A stretch of 64,000 nt of DNA from Ectobius pallidus. Taxonomy: Eukaryota; Arthropoda; Insecta; Blattodea; Ectobiidae. The stretch spans positions 93,509,882 through 93,573,881 of the forward strand of contig CAXKWD010000005.1 in assembly GCA_964059195.1 (NCBI GenBank). The letters run 5' to 3'. Below the pieces are notes generated by a model. The model searched no databases. It had not been told where the DNA came from and was given only the letters and a program-made list of their open reading frames with translations. Of the stretch, positions 1 through 12,212 are shown piece after piece. The position numbers and the translations under genes were made by a program. Each line of letters begins with the position of its first letter. Position 1 is the stretch's first letter.

Positions 1-757
1 TTGTGTAAACTCCCTCTTCCTAAGAATTCGCGATTTCATTGGCTGAGTTGCAATTATAGTAATCGCCAATTAAATCACAGAAAATAAGTGTAGCCAATAA
101 GCAATCAGAAGAGGCGTTTATTCTAGGGTAAAATAGTCAGTTGGTTTTTGTCTTTGTAAGGTAAAGAAAAGACTTCTCAACTATATCCGATAGGGCAAGG
201 TGGTGAGAACACTTCTTAACCACGTTCGGTATTAACCGGTCGCTCAAGAAAATTCATGTGTGCTAGAATAATTAGAATAAAACAAAGTAACGAACCTAGT
301 GTTTATAGGATAGAGATACATTACTGCCTCATAGGGAATTATAGGCATGTTTCTAGTGTAGATGTATGCCACAAGGCGTGCAGTGTATTAGGCTCGTTGT
401 GGCCTAAGAAATAGGCGCACACATGAATAGCTTCAAATATAACATTAAAGAACCGTAACTATAAAATCAGCATCGCTAACATATAAATGAAGTATCTCTT
501 CAGGTGTACCGTGATTTCATGTAATTTGTGCTACTTGTTTAGTTGAACAATAAACTGAAGACCTTGTTATATCAGAAATAATGTGTACAGATATAGTTAT
601 TTCTGTGACAATGATCATCCAGCCATGCTTCTAGTCATCTACCCTGAGAGTGGACCACATCAATGCTCGAAGATTGATTGCTGCCGAGGAAAGTGGTAAT
701 TATAAATACGCTATAATAAATCAGTAGAGGATCTTAACTTATAGCTCAACGCAATAA
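1..757. other. AT-rich spacer, nothing recognised
   Basis: No open frame of note, no inverted ends and no tRNA-like boxes were seen. The sequence is mixed-composition non-coding DNA. Confidence 0.5.
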
Positions 758-1003
758 TTCTACCATAATAGTATTTATTTTGGTGGTCTGAGCTTATTAC
801 AAAGGCTGTATCTTATAAACAGTCCATTGTTTGTGGAGCGATTGCAAAATGCACACGTGGAACGCCTGAATCTAGACTACACGCTAGCGGCCGGTCGCAT
901 GAAAAAAGAGGGCAAGCATTCTACCAGCAAACTGCGGCCTGACCAGATGGCTGGCAAGAGACCATCCAAGCGGCGTCTTGTTCACCCTCGTAAGAAGACA
1001 TGA
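758..1003 (+). CDS. Unrecognised GC-richer open frame, possible terminal exon
   Basis: An open frame of 81 codons runs from just after a TAA (755-757) to a TGA at 1001-1003. The first in-frame ATG is at 899, so a gene starting there would give only 34 residues; a spliced-in exon is the alternative. The frame reads as a hydrophobic and leucine-rich first half followed by a strongly basic tail (many K and R, ending HPRKKT). The last 150 bases are clearly GC-richer than their surroundings and use C/G-ending codons. The upstream AG sites (for example near 822) have weak pyrimidine tracts. I do not recognise the protein. It could equally be a chance frame in a GC-rich repeat. Confidence 0.2.
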   Translation, partial: FYHNSIYFGGLSLLQRLYLINSPLFVERLQNAHVERLNLDYTLAAGRMKKEGKHSTSKLRPDQMAGKRPSKRRLVHPRKKT

Positions 1004-1316
1004 CTTCATTCTTCCTGCTGCCTGCGCCATGCGACCATCCCGGTTCCGTCTTGCGCGTACCCTAAGTCAATAGCTTTTACTGTTTCATCCTTCCTCGGAT
1101 CGCAAGGATGCAATTTTGTAGCTCGTTACTGGACACGTAAGGCATCAAAGTGCGATGATTATTTTGTCACATGCTGCCAGTGAATAGAATTAAAACACAG
1201 TATTTATTAGAACAAAACTTGTTTGAAAATCTAAATAATACATTGGAAATGTAAATAATGTATGTGTACATTGATTAAAAGCACAATTTCGAGTGGGTGC
1301 AAGCCAGCACTCCATC

Positions 1317-1460
1317 TTGTGTTACGCACTATTGGTAGCATTGGGGACTCGATTCGATGGGCAGGATATTGATAACAAAGTAAGAAAATTATTATCCTTT
1401 TCAAAATCCATTCATGGAATAGTCCTAATAAATCCTACTCGAGAATAGCCTGTGTTAAAT
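1317..1460 (+). repeat. Interspersed repeat family A, copy 1
   Basis: Shares a GGTAGCATTGG block and a following block around 'ATTCATGGAATAGTC...AATAAATC.CTCGAGA' with 18180-18420 (same strand) and 8170-8350 (opposite strand). No termini or coding content were found; probably a MITE or SINE remnant of unknown family. Confidence 0.45.
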
Positions 1461-2529
1461 GATAAAAGCAAATAAGATCCTCACCGGTGGCGACATGGTG
1501 TGGGTTCCAGTAAGTAAAATTGTGAGGAAGATTGCCCCTACAGAACTAACAAGAGTTTCAGGCAGAAAGCACAACATAACAGAAAAACTATGCACCGAAA
1601 TTACAACACTTTTCAACGCTTTGAGGAAATTATAAATTTGTCATGCTAACTGATGAAATGTAGCCTACATATACAACTCTTTTGTGTAACAAAGTTAGGT
1701 TCACTAAAATTTTGCATTCAAAATTACAATGTGGATTTTTACTATTAAATTACTGTTAAATTTTATGTGTGTATAACGCAATTTTTGGCCGACTTCAATG
1801 CACTATAACTCCGGAACCAGTTGAGTCTCAGTCACCAAATTTATATCACATCTTTATATCGTAAAGAGGTGTTTTCTGTATAAATTTCATAATTTTTCAC
1901 TCAGTCCCTTTTGAGATATTCTACTTCAAATATTGCCAAAATACGATTTCGGGCATTTTTGAAAAATTGTAAAAAAAAAAAAAAGGGTAAAGTTCTCAAC
2001 CTTGAAACTTCTACAGCGAGTAGTCCTATAGTAGATCTACACAAGAAAAAAATTAAGGGCGAGTCTTTCTTCCTTATAATAATTTTGCGGCACTAAAACT
2101 CCCGTTTTAAGTTAATTTTCAATTTGTAGTTGTGAACTTTTTTCTTCACTTTCCTCACTAGTTAGGTAATATTATGTTAAAACAAAAATGAACATTTCAT
2201 TCTGATAATTTTGGTCTTTATTTTGTCTTGTTATCTATAAAATTAACAGAGTTACATACATTTGTGCAAAACATGTTTTTGACTGAAATACTGTTACAAA
2301 GCAAACTTAAAATGGCTTGAAAAAAAAAAGTATGCGCCTAAAAAAATTTTTACTATAGGTTTGAACTCACATTTAGTTGGGAAAAAGCTGGTAAAAAAAT
2401 TAGGAAAATCAAAAATGTCGAGCAACAAATTTTATTAAATTTGGTTCATTTCTAATGGATTGCTCAAAGTATCTGTAAGTAGATTAACCTTTACAATGCT
2501 GAATTTATACAATAATATAAGCCATCATC
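1461..2529. other. AT-rich spacer
   Basis: Contains an A-run near 1971-1984 and monotonous A/T-rich text with no supportable gene. The 1911-2096 frame is low complexity and was not accepted. Confidence 0.5.
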
Positions 2530-2740
2530 AACTGAAATCATCAGTGGGATCTAAGTTTGAAATCAATAGAGAGAATTTCAGTAGAATAACTTGTTTCTAC
2601 GGATTACAGTTGTAACACAAGGATAAAAATTCTCACAATTTTACATGTAGCTTTACTCTATCAATATTACATATCTGCTTTTATACAGTTTTTGAACGAA
2701 CGAATTTATACGTGAGAAGCAGTGAAAAGGTTAATAATAT
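2530..2740 (+). repeat. Interspersed repeat family B, copy 1
   Basis: Direct, diverged copy of 38400-38620. Both carry 'AAATCATCAGTGGG', then 'TGAAATCAAT', later 'AAAAATTCTCAC', and end near 'AGCAG.GAAAAGGTTA'. Non-coding, family unknown. Confidence 0.5.
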
Positions 2741-2859
2741 CTATAGAATCCATACAGAATATTAAATATTCTGGTGACTAAATTTTAGTTGGGGTATGAA
2801 AGTGTTCTTGGTGTGTGAACAGTATGACGCAAGGTCTTCCCATTAAAAAACATAAACAT

Positions 2860-3031
2860 ACTTAGACAAGGGACATGAAATGCCCCCGTTATGCTGGTCT
2901 CGGTTCGCCTGTACGAAGAAGAAGAACACAGAGAAAATCCACATTCAATTGATCGCAAATGGAGTTAAAACCACTAGGCCAACCCCTCACGGGCAATAAT
3001 TTAATTAATTTTAATAATAATAATAATAATA
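2860..3031 (-). mobile_element. Possible tRNA-derived SINE fragment plus (TAA)n
   Basis: Read on the minus strand, about 2960-2995 gives GGCCTAGTGGTTTTAACTCC, which resembles an RNA polymerase III A box. No B box was found at the right spacing, so this is only a fragment. A short AAT repeat lies beside it (3012-3031). Confidence 0.2.
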
Positions 3032-3434
3032 GGAGGTAGGCATATTTTCTGCCAAAAAAGTAAATATGAAGTAGCCTACGTCACGGAATATCAAGATGAC
3101 CATGGTATTAAGAATTAATATTTTTCGCATGGTGTGACGCATTATATCACAACTAGTAGGCCCTACTTTTGAACAGTATCAAGGTATAAAAAAACTTGCC
3201 TATGTGGAATAATTTAGGAGTTGTATGTACAAAGGGCGTACATCAGAAAACCATGTTTTGAGAAAATCGCATTAGTAATGTTTACATGTCGTTGAAAACC
3301 TGTGTTAATGCCTATTTTTTTCCAATAATAAAGATAACAATAGCACTGACATTAACCGAATGGAACCCTTTACAATGGGTGTAAGTATTGTTTTATCCAG
3401 AAAATATATATTATAAAATATGTTCTTATACGCC

Positions 3435-4490
3435 ATTTTAATGGGTGTATGTAATCTGCGCCACGGTTGACACCGAATTTGAAATAGAATAAAAATGAGA
3501 TATGTAAACTGCGGCACACAGATCTGTAAACTGCGCCACGGAGAAATGTAGGTTGCGGTAGTAGTTGTACACAAACAAAAGTTAGACCTAATAAGTGAAT
3601 GTTCGTTTCTATTCAGTAACAATTTTTTGCACATGTGGTGATGAGACCGTAATTGTCTGCAATATATAATTCGATGTTTTAGAGTAGGATTACTCCCACA
3701 ACGTCTCTGGCCTTGAAGACTAATCCAGCCAGCGAGCTTCTCGTTACGTCTCGATATCAAGATGCGCGGATTCGCTGCGCGTAAGATCAGTGAGCCACTG
3801 CTAAGCAGAGAGTAAAGATCATGCTGCTGTAATAGTTGAGTGGAGGGTTAATGCCGCAGAGACAGACAGAGACAGACAACACGTGGAGTGGGATAGCCAA
3901 TCAGGGTGCAGCTACCTCCCCTAGGAGGGAGCTCTACGAACGGTGAGACTCGCTCCTAAGGTATATACGTAAAAACCCAGAGACTTTGTGGAGATAATCC
4001 TACTCTACCATGCTTCTCCCAACATCTTCCTTATGTTAGATGCACTTCTCCAGTTCCAAACAAGTGCCTACATAAAACTGAGAAGCATTGAACAAGGGAT
4101 ACCTGTAAGAAGAATAGCTAAAGTAAATGACAAGTATTCTTTTCTACTCAAGTGGAGAGAACAATATTATATAAACAATGAAATATCCCGTTTTGATTTT
4201 ATTAAGAAGGCGTCATATGAGAACAAAGTGATCATGCAAAAGAAATTAGGGTAGGCCTTTTGTTTTTAACATTTTTAAAAATGACAAAGCTACTAAGCTA
4301 AGCTAGACCTATTCAATTTCATAGCCAGTCCTAAGTCTGGAGAAATGGGAAGGAAAATGTTAGTGCGTTAGTATGACGGTGACGCGATTTAAATGTCGGT
4401 GGCGGAGTTTACATATGTCGGTGAAGCAGTTTACATCGTGTAGGTTGGGGAAAAGGTAGAAGTGGCGGAGATTACCTTTTCCCATTTTTA
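3435..4490. mobile_element. Unclassified DNA-transposon-like unit with inverted iterated motifs
   Basis: The left side (about 3445-3560) holds three spaced copies of a motif close to TGTAAACTGCGCCAC. The right side (about 4385-4480) holds three copies of the complementary form, close to GTGGCGGAGTTTACA. The outermost motifs sit in similar contexts: AATGGG, then a short gap, then GTAATCTSCGCCAC, when read inward from each end. Between them lie a GC-rich block with a CCAAT-like site (about 3896), a TATA-like site (about 3960) and the open frame at 3988-4254. Arrays of short repeats just inside the ends are typical transposase-binding arrangements. I could not identify a superfamily or a clean target duplication. 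Confidence 0.35.
3988..4254 (+). CDS. Unrecognised frame inside the iterated-motif unit
   Basis: Open frame ending at TAG 4252-4254. The first ATG in frame is at 4033, giving 73 residues; the frame is open upstream to a GTG at 3988. The sequence from residue 16 onward is charged and looks protein-like (KLRSIEQGIPVRRIAK, then KWREQYYINNEISRFDF). An acceptor-like CTTCTCCAG lies at about 4046-4054, and a GG|GTAGGC donor-like site overlaps the stop, so the part from about 4052 could be an internal exon. A CCAAT site and a TATATAC site lie 30-100 bases upstream. I cannot assign a family. If the flanking motif arrays mark a transposon, this may be part of its transposase, which is inference only. 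Confidence 0.25.
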   Translation: MEIILLYHASPNIFLMLDALLQFQTSAYIKLRSIEQGIPVRRIAKVNDKYSFLLKWREQYYINNEISRFDFIKKASYENKVIMQKKLG

Positions 4491-6242
4491 CATATAAGTC
4501 TGTAATACGATGTTCATAGTAAAATATTATATGACAGACATTTATTTTTAAATGTTTAATGATAACTGGAAAAGTTAAGCGAATACAAACTGAAACGTCC
4601 AGTGCAGATTTCTATAGCAATTCAATGAATCAAACAGTATTTTAAACTTTTCACTTTTCAGCTTACCTACGGAGTTTTATAACAGTTCAATGAAACGAAC
4701 AATATATTAAACTTCATGTCTGCAGATCAGTGTCCATCACTTGAATTAGAGTTTGCTCCTGCTTCTCTCTGACCTTGTTGATTGACTCTGGAGAATATGT
4801 TTTCAAACCGACTTACTTCCTCTTCAGGGAGAATCGGTCACTTTCCTTAGCAGTATTCAATTTAACAGTAGCAATTGGCTGTAAGTTTAAATTCAATGAA
4901 ATTTGAGTTTTGTTTGTTTGTTTGTTTTTTGTTTTTTTGTAAAGGAAAATGGTTCATAAGAACCAAAATATGAATAGCACACTGCAACTCCATGTTGAGA
5001 AAATGCCACTATTTGATAGGACTGGATTTTGAAACTTGAATTTCTACTTTTGAGTTTCTGTGGAAAATTTCCTTCAGTCCAGGATTCCAATTCTTGAATA
5101 GCCTATATCTGCACCATTTAGAACTACAGTTCTTGATTATTTCTATATATTCACGTAAAGTATGAAATGTTCTCCATTTTTCAAAATAGCGCCAAAGCTA
5201 TAAATTTCGAGATATTACAGGTTAACCAACAGGTCCATGGGGAACAAGAATATGCATTATCCTTAAAAAGGCATATACAGGCATAAGCCCCTTGTACATA
5301 TAACTCCTCAATTATTAAGTTGAGATTTCCCCACTAAATGCCTATTTTATTTTTAGACTGGTTCAACGAAATTTAAACTGCACATCCTAAGGATTTGTAA
5401 TCACAATGCACTTCCAATTTTTATATACGAATAGAGCAGGAACAAAAAATAAGTTTACATAAATATTACAGTATCAAGTTGAAAGAGTGCCTAGGCACAA
5501 GTTGCAAAATTGGTGGAGATAAGATTTTTTAAGAAAAATCATGTTTTCATATTCTCAAAAGATGTCTAATAAAATAGAAGATGAGAGTTTTCTATTTGTG
5601 AGGATATTAAAATGATTATTCAAGAATTTAATTAAACATTTTCTTATTTTGAAAACATAAAGGATAAATTATCTCTTCTTAACGAGCCCTTGGAAGTGAA
5701 TATCCAGCATCAATTATGAAAGTTTCAACTTAAACTATGTAATTTTCAAACCGATTAATTTCTTCAAAAACAGACTTTCTTGAGATGAAAATTTCCTCAG
5801 CTGAGAGATTTTGGTCTTCAGATCATGCATATACCTTAGTGAATGTGCATCTTCGAATGTAGCATTTATTAAGGGGGAAAAAAGTTAGTCAGATAAAATG
5901 CAAGTAAAAGACTTGCCTATGTGACTGTTCTCTGATACACTTATTGAGATTATGAACTATTAATCTCGCAGATCATCAGATCAGATCAGCTCCCTCAATA
6001 AATTATATTCATATTATTTCCATCGAAAACAGGTCTGACAGAAGATATATTGTGTAGAAACAAACATTTTCAGTTTATTTCTCATGTATATAACATTTAC
6101 GAATGAGTTATAATATAATAGTCTTCTTGGATCATATTTCCAAGTGATAAGCCAACTGGTTCAGTTAATATGAATCAAAATTAAACTATTTTGGTTCGGT
6201 CCTCAAGACGACTAGTCTAAATAATTTGACCCCCACTTCTTC
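4491..6242. other. AT-rich spacer
   Basis: Roughly 1.7 kb without coding frames, inverted ends or Pol III boxes that I could support. A GTTT-rich run lies at 4910-4935. Confidence 0.5.
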
Positions 6243-6370
6243 TAAAGTTGTATAGGCCTGATTTATTTATTTATTTAATCTGGCGGAGTTAAGGCCATAA
6301 GGCTTTCTCTACCACTCAGCCAGGGTGAAAACATGAAATACATAATAATAATAATAATAATAATAAATTA
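6243..6370 (+). repeat. Microsatellite-flanked core repeat, copy 1
   Basis: A (TTTA)n tract is followed by a core reading CTGGCGGAGTTAAGGCCATA..., AAGGCT, CCACTCAGCCAG, and then (ATA)n. The same core occurs at 17290-17332 and, inverted, at 56152-56205. The core is itself roughly palindromic around TTAAGGCC. Confidence 0.6.
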
Positions 6371-7299
6371 AAACAAGAAATGATATACCTGAATACACGA
6401 AACGTACATTAAATGACTTACAAAGAAAAAAATTCAAACATTAAGTACTTGAATAATACATAATACAAATGACTAAAATAAAGAAATGAAAAAAAAAGAT
6501 GAAAGACTAAACAAATACATTCATAGTTAATACAAAATACAATGAAAATATTAAAAAAAATTTTGCTAATAAGCATCAATTCCTAAATGTTATTGTATAC
6601 TAAATTTATTAAATGACGCTTGAACTGTGAAGTCGTGATTTAGACTGTTCTCATCGTGCATTTTATAGCGATAAAGTATTTTAAAAACTCTACTGTGATG
6701 TTCATGAGCCTATTATTAGGAATGTTTTTTTTAAATACTAGAATGTTATTCAGAATGTTTTAAAAACATAGGCCTATTAGACTACACTTTCGTAACGTAA
6801 TTTTTCCCATAGCGCAAAACTTTTATCTTTAGAATTTCTATCATAAGGAAGTATTACTATAAATGAACAGTTTCATTTTCTTCAAAGTTTTTCCTTCATC
6901 CCTTAAGTCAGTCTTCGAGGAAATATATTTCTATTCCAGTTTTATTGCATCGCCAGAAAGAAGTGTGGTTTATGGTACGAGCTACATTGATATAAGGGAT
7001 CGCATGCTATAAACATCACATAAATATATCTGAAGAGTTATGATTATGTTTATATAGTGTGTGTCTCACAGAGCTAAAAAAAAAAGTTCATACTAACATT
7101 ATAAACTCTGAAGTTAGCGCTAATAAACTTTTATGTTATGATGGGGATGAGATATTTCTCTATTATTTTCAAGATCCTAATAAAGTTTCACTTGAACGCG
7201 ACTATGAATAGATATACTGGCCTATAACTTGCTTTATTCGTTTATTTCAAGAATTATAGTTTATGTGAAGATTCATTTCTATAATACGAGTTGTATGTA
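6371..7299. other. AT-rich spacer
   Basis: No gene or element recognised. It contains one TAGGCCTA octamer at 6769-6776. Confidence 0.45.
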
Positions 7300-7564
7300 C
7301 AGGTAGGGGGAAAAAAAGCGGACCGACTCTCGTAGCTGATTTCAGTTGATATACATCTGTTATCTGTGCATTTTTCTGTCTGAAAACACACCGACAAATT
7401 AATGGCTTATTTTCTAACGAGTTTCGAAATGGGCTAAGTCAACAGTCGACACTAGAAAAAATTTCAGTACATTCCCTGCTATCCTGTGAATGCCGTTAGG
7501 CATGCGCAATGGCTCATATCAGTAACTAGATATTTTAGTCGGTCCGATTTTTTTCCCCTGCCTG
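7300..7564. mobile_element. MITE with TA target duplication
   Basis: The termini are near-complementary over about 30 bases: left CAGGTAGGGGGAAAAAAAGC and right reading inward CAGGCAGGGGAAAAAAATCG, each followed by GGACCGACT. TA lies directly outside both ends (7298-7299 and 7565-7566), as in Tc1/mariner-type insertions. At 265 bp with no open frame, it is a non-autonomous element. Confidence 0.75.
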
Positions 7565-7795
7565 TACCATAGTCGCGCAATATTTTAATCATCTTGATTG
7601 CTACTATTTTACAGACTTATTCAAGCAATTCTTTCTTTATTGTAAGAATGTTTGTTTTCTAAGATTATTTAATGATGATTCGTATATTTGTTCGGCCTTA
7701 CTGCCACCGACATGACAGGTTAAATTTTTTATTTTATTTAGCCGGTCGGTGGCCAATTGTCCGGATGAATTTTCTCTGGATTTCTTTTTTGTTGA

Positions 7796-8015
7796 CCTTT
7801 TTTTCTAATCATAGACAAACACCCGTGTCCACGGCGGGACTCAAACCTGCAGCCTCCTCCACCAAGGCCCCAAGCCTTTGGTTACTAAAGCAAAGGACAG
7901 CGGGAGGAACTAAGAGCCATAAATTACTTTTATAGTGAAGAACCCCTAGTTCTACCAAGAGATCCATTAAATTTCGAGATCCCACCAGGATTTGAACCCG
8001 CGACTGTGAACGCGA
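7796..8015 (-). mobile_element. tRNA-derived SINE-like segments
   Basis: Two Pol III B-box-like motifs are read on the minus strand. GGGTTCAAATCCTG lies at about 7985-8000, and a weaker GGTTTGAGTCCCG at about 7838-7852. No convincing A box is placed for either, so element ends are uncertain. The 7672-7935 plus-strand frame crosses this repeat and is not taken as a gene. Confidence 0.35.
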
Positions 8016-8169
8016 GTGTTGAGATAACCGCAGGAATTCTTAAAGAATTAGGCCTCGACCGAACCCTTGAACATACCTTGAGCATAGGAGTGCTCCATCC
8101 AGGCCAAGAACTGGCACAACTATTTCAATAATATTTTTTTTATCATAGGTAATCGCACGAGAGTTGACG

Positions 8170-8350
8170 AATTGGATTTATTAAGACTATTCCATGAATA
8201 AAATGTAATGGATTATATAAATAATAATTACTTTCGTGCTTTGTTGTGTAAAAACAAAAGTAACAGTTGTGAGATAACGGCATACTGTGAATCTTGAATC
8301 AATTCGAGCTACCATAGTGTAAATCAGTGCTGCTAATGGTGCATATAAGA
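8170..8350 (-). repeat. Interspersed repeat family A, copy 2
   Basis: Inverted copy of 18180-18420. The shared text includes ATTATATAAATAATAATTAC and the ATTCCATGA block. Moderately diverged. Confidence 0.5.
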
Positions 8351-10379
8351 CATAGTTACCTTCATTCAGGTAAGCTAACAGCAGAACAGAATAAAACCAC
8401 ACGAACTGGCTTGCACCGAATCGAAATTGTGTTCTTAATCAATGTACATTTTTATTATTTCAATTTCCAAACAAGTTATGTTGTATAAAATAATCTGTTT
8501 TCGTGCCGCTTAGTGGCAACATCAGACTATTAATCACTGCACACTGATACTTGCGTCTCCCCTAACGAGCAGACTGTTTTATCACGATAAAATACCATCC
8601 TCGCGATTCTTACAAGAATATTGCAAGATAAACACCCGTGATTGGTCTATATCCGAGGAATTGCTAAACGTTATTGATCAATATCAAACACGCGGCGTAT
8701 GAGTTGAATAGTTTGTTTAAAAGCCCAAATTGGAATATTTTCGAGCTGTCGTGGTGAGTAGCCTAAATTGGAACTGTTTAAGTTGACGTCATTCGACATT
8801 GGTTGGCTTGATATCACTTACCGAAAGCACTTGCGTTCTCTTATTGAATTATATGTGTTTTATCTCTTATTTTAGTTTTCACAGACCCACTCAAATGCAT
8901 ATTCAACTAATATAGTACGTTCTAAGAGATCGTTGAAGAGCAGTGGAAAATGAATAGGTTTGATTATGAGTGGTGTTAAGAACCCATTTAAATGTTAGAT
9001 TTTAAAACTAATTTAAACCATGCTATGTTTACTTTTTATCATAACAGCATTACTGTAACTGTAATTTCAGAAAAGCGTTTATTGCAAACCCATTTTTTGA
9101 ATAATTCAATTCCCTGTCGTTTTTGTACAATCTACCTGTAGAGTTACAAAATTCTGACTATTATGAATTTTCCGTGTGGAAAACAAAAAAAAAAAAATTA
9201 GATTCATATAACAAAGTAGTTATAGAAATTAAAGACCTTGGACATAAATATGTAAATATTTTGTTTTTATTGCCATTAATAATTTATAAATAATTTAGGT
9301 TCTTGTTGATTGCTATCTAAATATCCTATACATATAAGAGATATTTCAGAATTATAGCTGTCATTAATTTTCTGTGAGGAAATAGTATATTGCGATACTA
9401 GTTCCGTAAGCGGTCCATACGGATCGAGGAAAGAGTTTGAAAAAACGAGGCGCTTGCACTTGCTGCCACCTATCGGGAGCTGCTTTCAAAAAGGTTCCCA
9501 AACTGCAATTGACACTTTATCTAGGCGGCTGCTTACTCTTTTCCAGAATGTGAAGTGACAAAGCGCTTAGCTTACTTAAAGAGTAGGCTATCGAATGTTT
9601 CACACCAGATATTTTATTGTTCAATAAAAAGTTAGTATAATTACTTTGCATCATAATTTAATTGTAGGATAATTCAATAATTTATATATTTAGTTTCTTT
9701 ATTTACTTTGAATTGCCTTGGCTTTCGGTTCAGCACAACGCACTGAATTACACTAAAACATTTAAAATAATAGGCCTACAGAAAGTGTAATTACAAACGT
9801 AGAAAATTATAAATTAATATTTACAGAACATGCTATGATAACAACAATAAAAATGTACAATAATATATAACATTTTAAGGTAAATTGTGGGAGGAAACTG
9901 TTAGTAATTAGGCTATATGTAAGTTATATTTTAACAAATAATACAGAAAATGGTATAATATCAACAATGTAAGGAAATGACTGAAGGAAGAAATAATAAA
10001 AAGTTTTAATTTCAGAGTTAAAATTGTTTATTACTTAACATAGCCTAACTAATTAAGGGTGATTGCTAATAAATGAATTGAAAAGCCTTGACCCGAAACT
10101 TAAACAATGCTTGTCCAAAGCAGTTGTAAAACTTTTAAGTTCAGTAAAAAGTTTAAGCGATTTCTTCGCGTGTTATATTCATGAAATTCTTACCTACATT
10201 TGCCATGATTTATGAAAGTAGCCCAAAGGACGTACTTGCATATTTGGTCCATAATGAATACATTAAAATTCAGAAAATAATAATGTGAGAGAAAAGTCGA
10301 TGGTCTTTGAAACATAAAATATATACTTATATATCACAGTTATATCAAGACAAAATAAATGTTTGCAAGGCTCGGAACT
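8351..10379. other. AT-rich spacer
   Basis: No element termini or coding frames that I can support. A GC-richer patch at about 9400-9560 has no recognisable structure. A TAGGCCTA octamer lies at 9771-9778. Confidence 0.4.
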
Positions 10380-10545
10380 AAATCACTGTACAACGGCTGT
10401 ATCGGACAACCTGCACTGACCGCCGCGCCGCGGTGAGCAGACCTGGAGATACTTCGGAGAAAGGAAAATGCTCCAGTCAGCGGAAGTGCTTCTCAGCGCC
10501 GAGCGACGCTCTCAGAGCTGTCACTCCCTTGTTTTATCTATGTGT
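10380..10545. other. CpG-rich patch, function unknown
   Basis: About 165 bases are much richer in GC and CpG than the surroundings (runs such as CCGCCGCGCCGCGG near 10420). This could be a regulatory patch, an exon or part of a GC-rich repeat. No splice sites with good pyrimidine tracts were found. Confidence 0.25.
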
Positions 10546-10875
10546 AACATCACACCATTTCCCCTGACCCACATTCTATGTATGTCTTATAGCAATAATG
10601 TCTCTGTCATTAAGCACATATAGTTGAGGGAGACAAAAATAGTTACCACAGCAAATTTCACCCCGATTTGCCATGTACTTCCGATAATTTTTTCTGATAC
10701 CTCAGAGTAAATTTCTGGCAACACTTGTATAATTAATTAGAATAGGCAACATTTGTTGTCGGCTAAAACAAAATTATAAATGTAGCTAACATTGAGAAGT
10801 AGGATTTGCGAGGGTTGGTTTTATGGAGTTAGCACAGAATACGGTTGAATGGAGGGCTCAGATAAGCGCGGCAAT

Positions 10876-10965
10876 GAACCTTCGGGTTCCATAAAATAGA
10901 TAATATTCCTTTAGCTTGCTTAGGGTTTGTCTATTGCCATTGAATAAGTAAGTAGCTAACATTGA
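10876..10965 (+). repeat. Retroelement 3'-end repeat with (AAGT)n tail, copy 1
   Basis: Nearly identical to 53404-53495 over about 80 bases, from CCTTCGGGTTCCAT to an AAGTAAGTA tail. The fixed 3' end and short tandem tail suggest the 3' terminus of a LINE or SINE. Confidence 0.6.
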
Positions 10966-10994
10966 CAATGAAAATGCCCATTAGCATGAGCCAG

Positions 10995-11200
10995 TTTGTT
11001 ACGTAATTATTTAACAAATGGAAATTACTGCAAATTAGGCCTTTGATAGTCGCCAGTGTGCCTGAACTTTGTTCCTCAGGAGTTCTTTTAAATGCCTGTC
11101 ACATGCACGCACACATACATAATCGACCAGGGCCTGGATCGAATCCCCAACCTTCAGCATGGAAAACCAGCACTATACTCACTGCGCTACGAAGGCCGAC
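10995..11200 (-). mobile_element. tRNA-derived SINE, minus strand
   Basis: Read from 11200 downward it begins GTCGGCCTTCGTAGCGCAGT (A-box region), carries a B box GGGATTCGATCC near 11140, and has a body shared with the plus-strand copy at 30537-30780 (GTGACAGGCAT, AAAAGAACTC, CACTGGCGAC, GTTAAATAA). The same order and spacing in both copies define one SINE family. Confidence 0.7.
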
Positions 11201-11566
11201 ACCAGCATGAGTTTTTTCTAAGAAGAGTATTTAAGGTAAAATTGGATAATGAAGATAAAGTAATTTAATTAAAAATCTGAGCTATGAAATTCGGACAACT
11301 TTCTATGCTCTAAGTATGGATCTTGTAACTAACACTGTTCACAATCAGACAAAGCGTAAGCGGCCACTTGCTTACCAAGAGTACGAATTCAGCTGCTTCC
11401 CCCATATACTGGATAGTATACTTGCTAAGCATTTAGGTCAGAGTTGGGCAGAATTGATTCGCATTGACATGATGTATTTTTGATGAAAACTTAATCCAGA
11501 TTTTCAAGATTTAATAGATTACAATTCCTTCAGGCCTACCGCTGTACGAGTAGAAAAACTAATAAT

Positions 11567-12212
11567 TAGGGTTCGGAAGTTTATGACCTAAAAAAGTGGA
11601 AAATACAACTGTAAATATGACCTTAAAAATTACTAAATATGACCTAAAAATTCTAAATATGACCTCACAAAAGAACGTATTTCCAATCTAAAACGTTTAA
11701 TGACACTAAATGATTACATCACATTACTTCAATCAGATAATCACTTTTTAACAATTTTACAGGTAATTTACAGTTTCACTTGTAAGAACTTCTAATCTGT
11801 TAATGTTTCCAGATACCACTGCAAATGTGAACTGAAGATATTTTAAAAACATGTCTATTGAATGTTGTTAACAACAAGGAGGAAGAGGCAATTGTGCTAT
11901 TACTATTGTTATTGCCCTTTCACATTTCATTTACAGTAAAACCAAAACATTCCTACTCTTTTTTCGGAAAAAATTAAGTCGACAATCTAGTGCACAAACT
12001 GCACCGAATTTATAACTGAAACGTTAAATTACCGGTACCAAATATGACCGAAATATGACCTAGACCATGAAAATTACCAAAACATGACTTTATATGCAAA
12101 ATAAAAACGGTCCGATTAGGATAACAAATGTGCAATTCATGTTTAATTTGTATTTGCAGCGTAAATGGAGGTCAGGATAAAAATATGACAAGTCATAAAC
12201 ATCCGAACCCTA
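11567..12212. mobile_element. hAT-type MITE with perfect 8-bp target duplication
   Basis: Inverted ends begin TAGGGTTCGG followed by AAGTTTATGACCT on the left and ATGTTTATGACTT on the inverted right. The identical octamer CTAATAAT flanks both ends (11559-11566 and 12213-12220), as expected for hAT. The word ATATGACC recurs near both ends, a subterminal repeat pattern. It has no transposase frame: 646 bp, non-autonomous. Confidence 0.88.

Noticed and set aside
10380..10545. Possible third TMEM72-like exon (minus strand reads LTGAFSFLRS)
   Set aside because: The spacing to the preceding exon is one or two residues short, there is no pyrimidine tract at the acceptor, and the CpG-rich block looks unlike the other exons.
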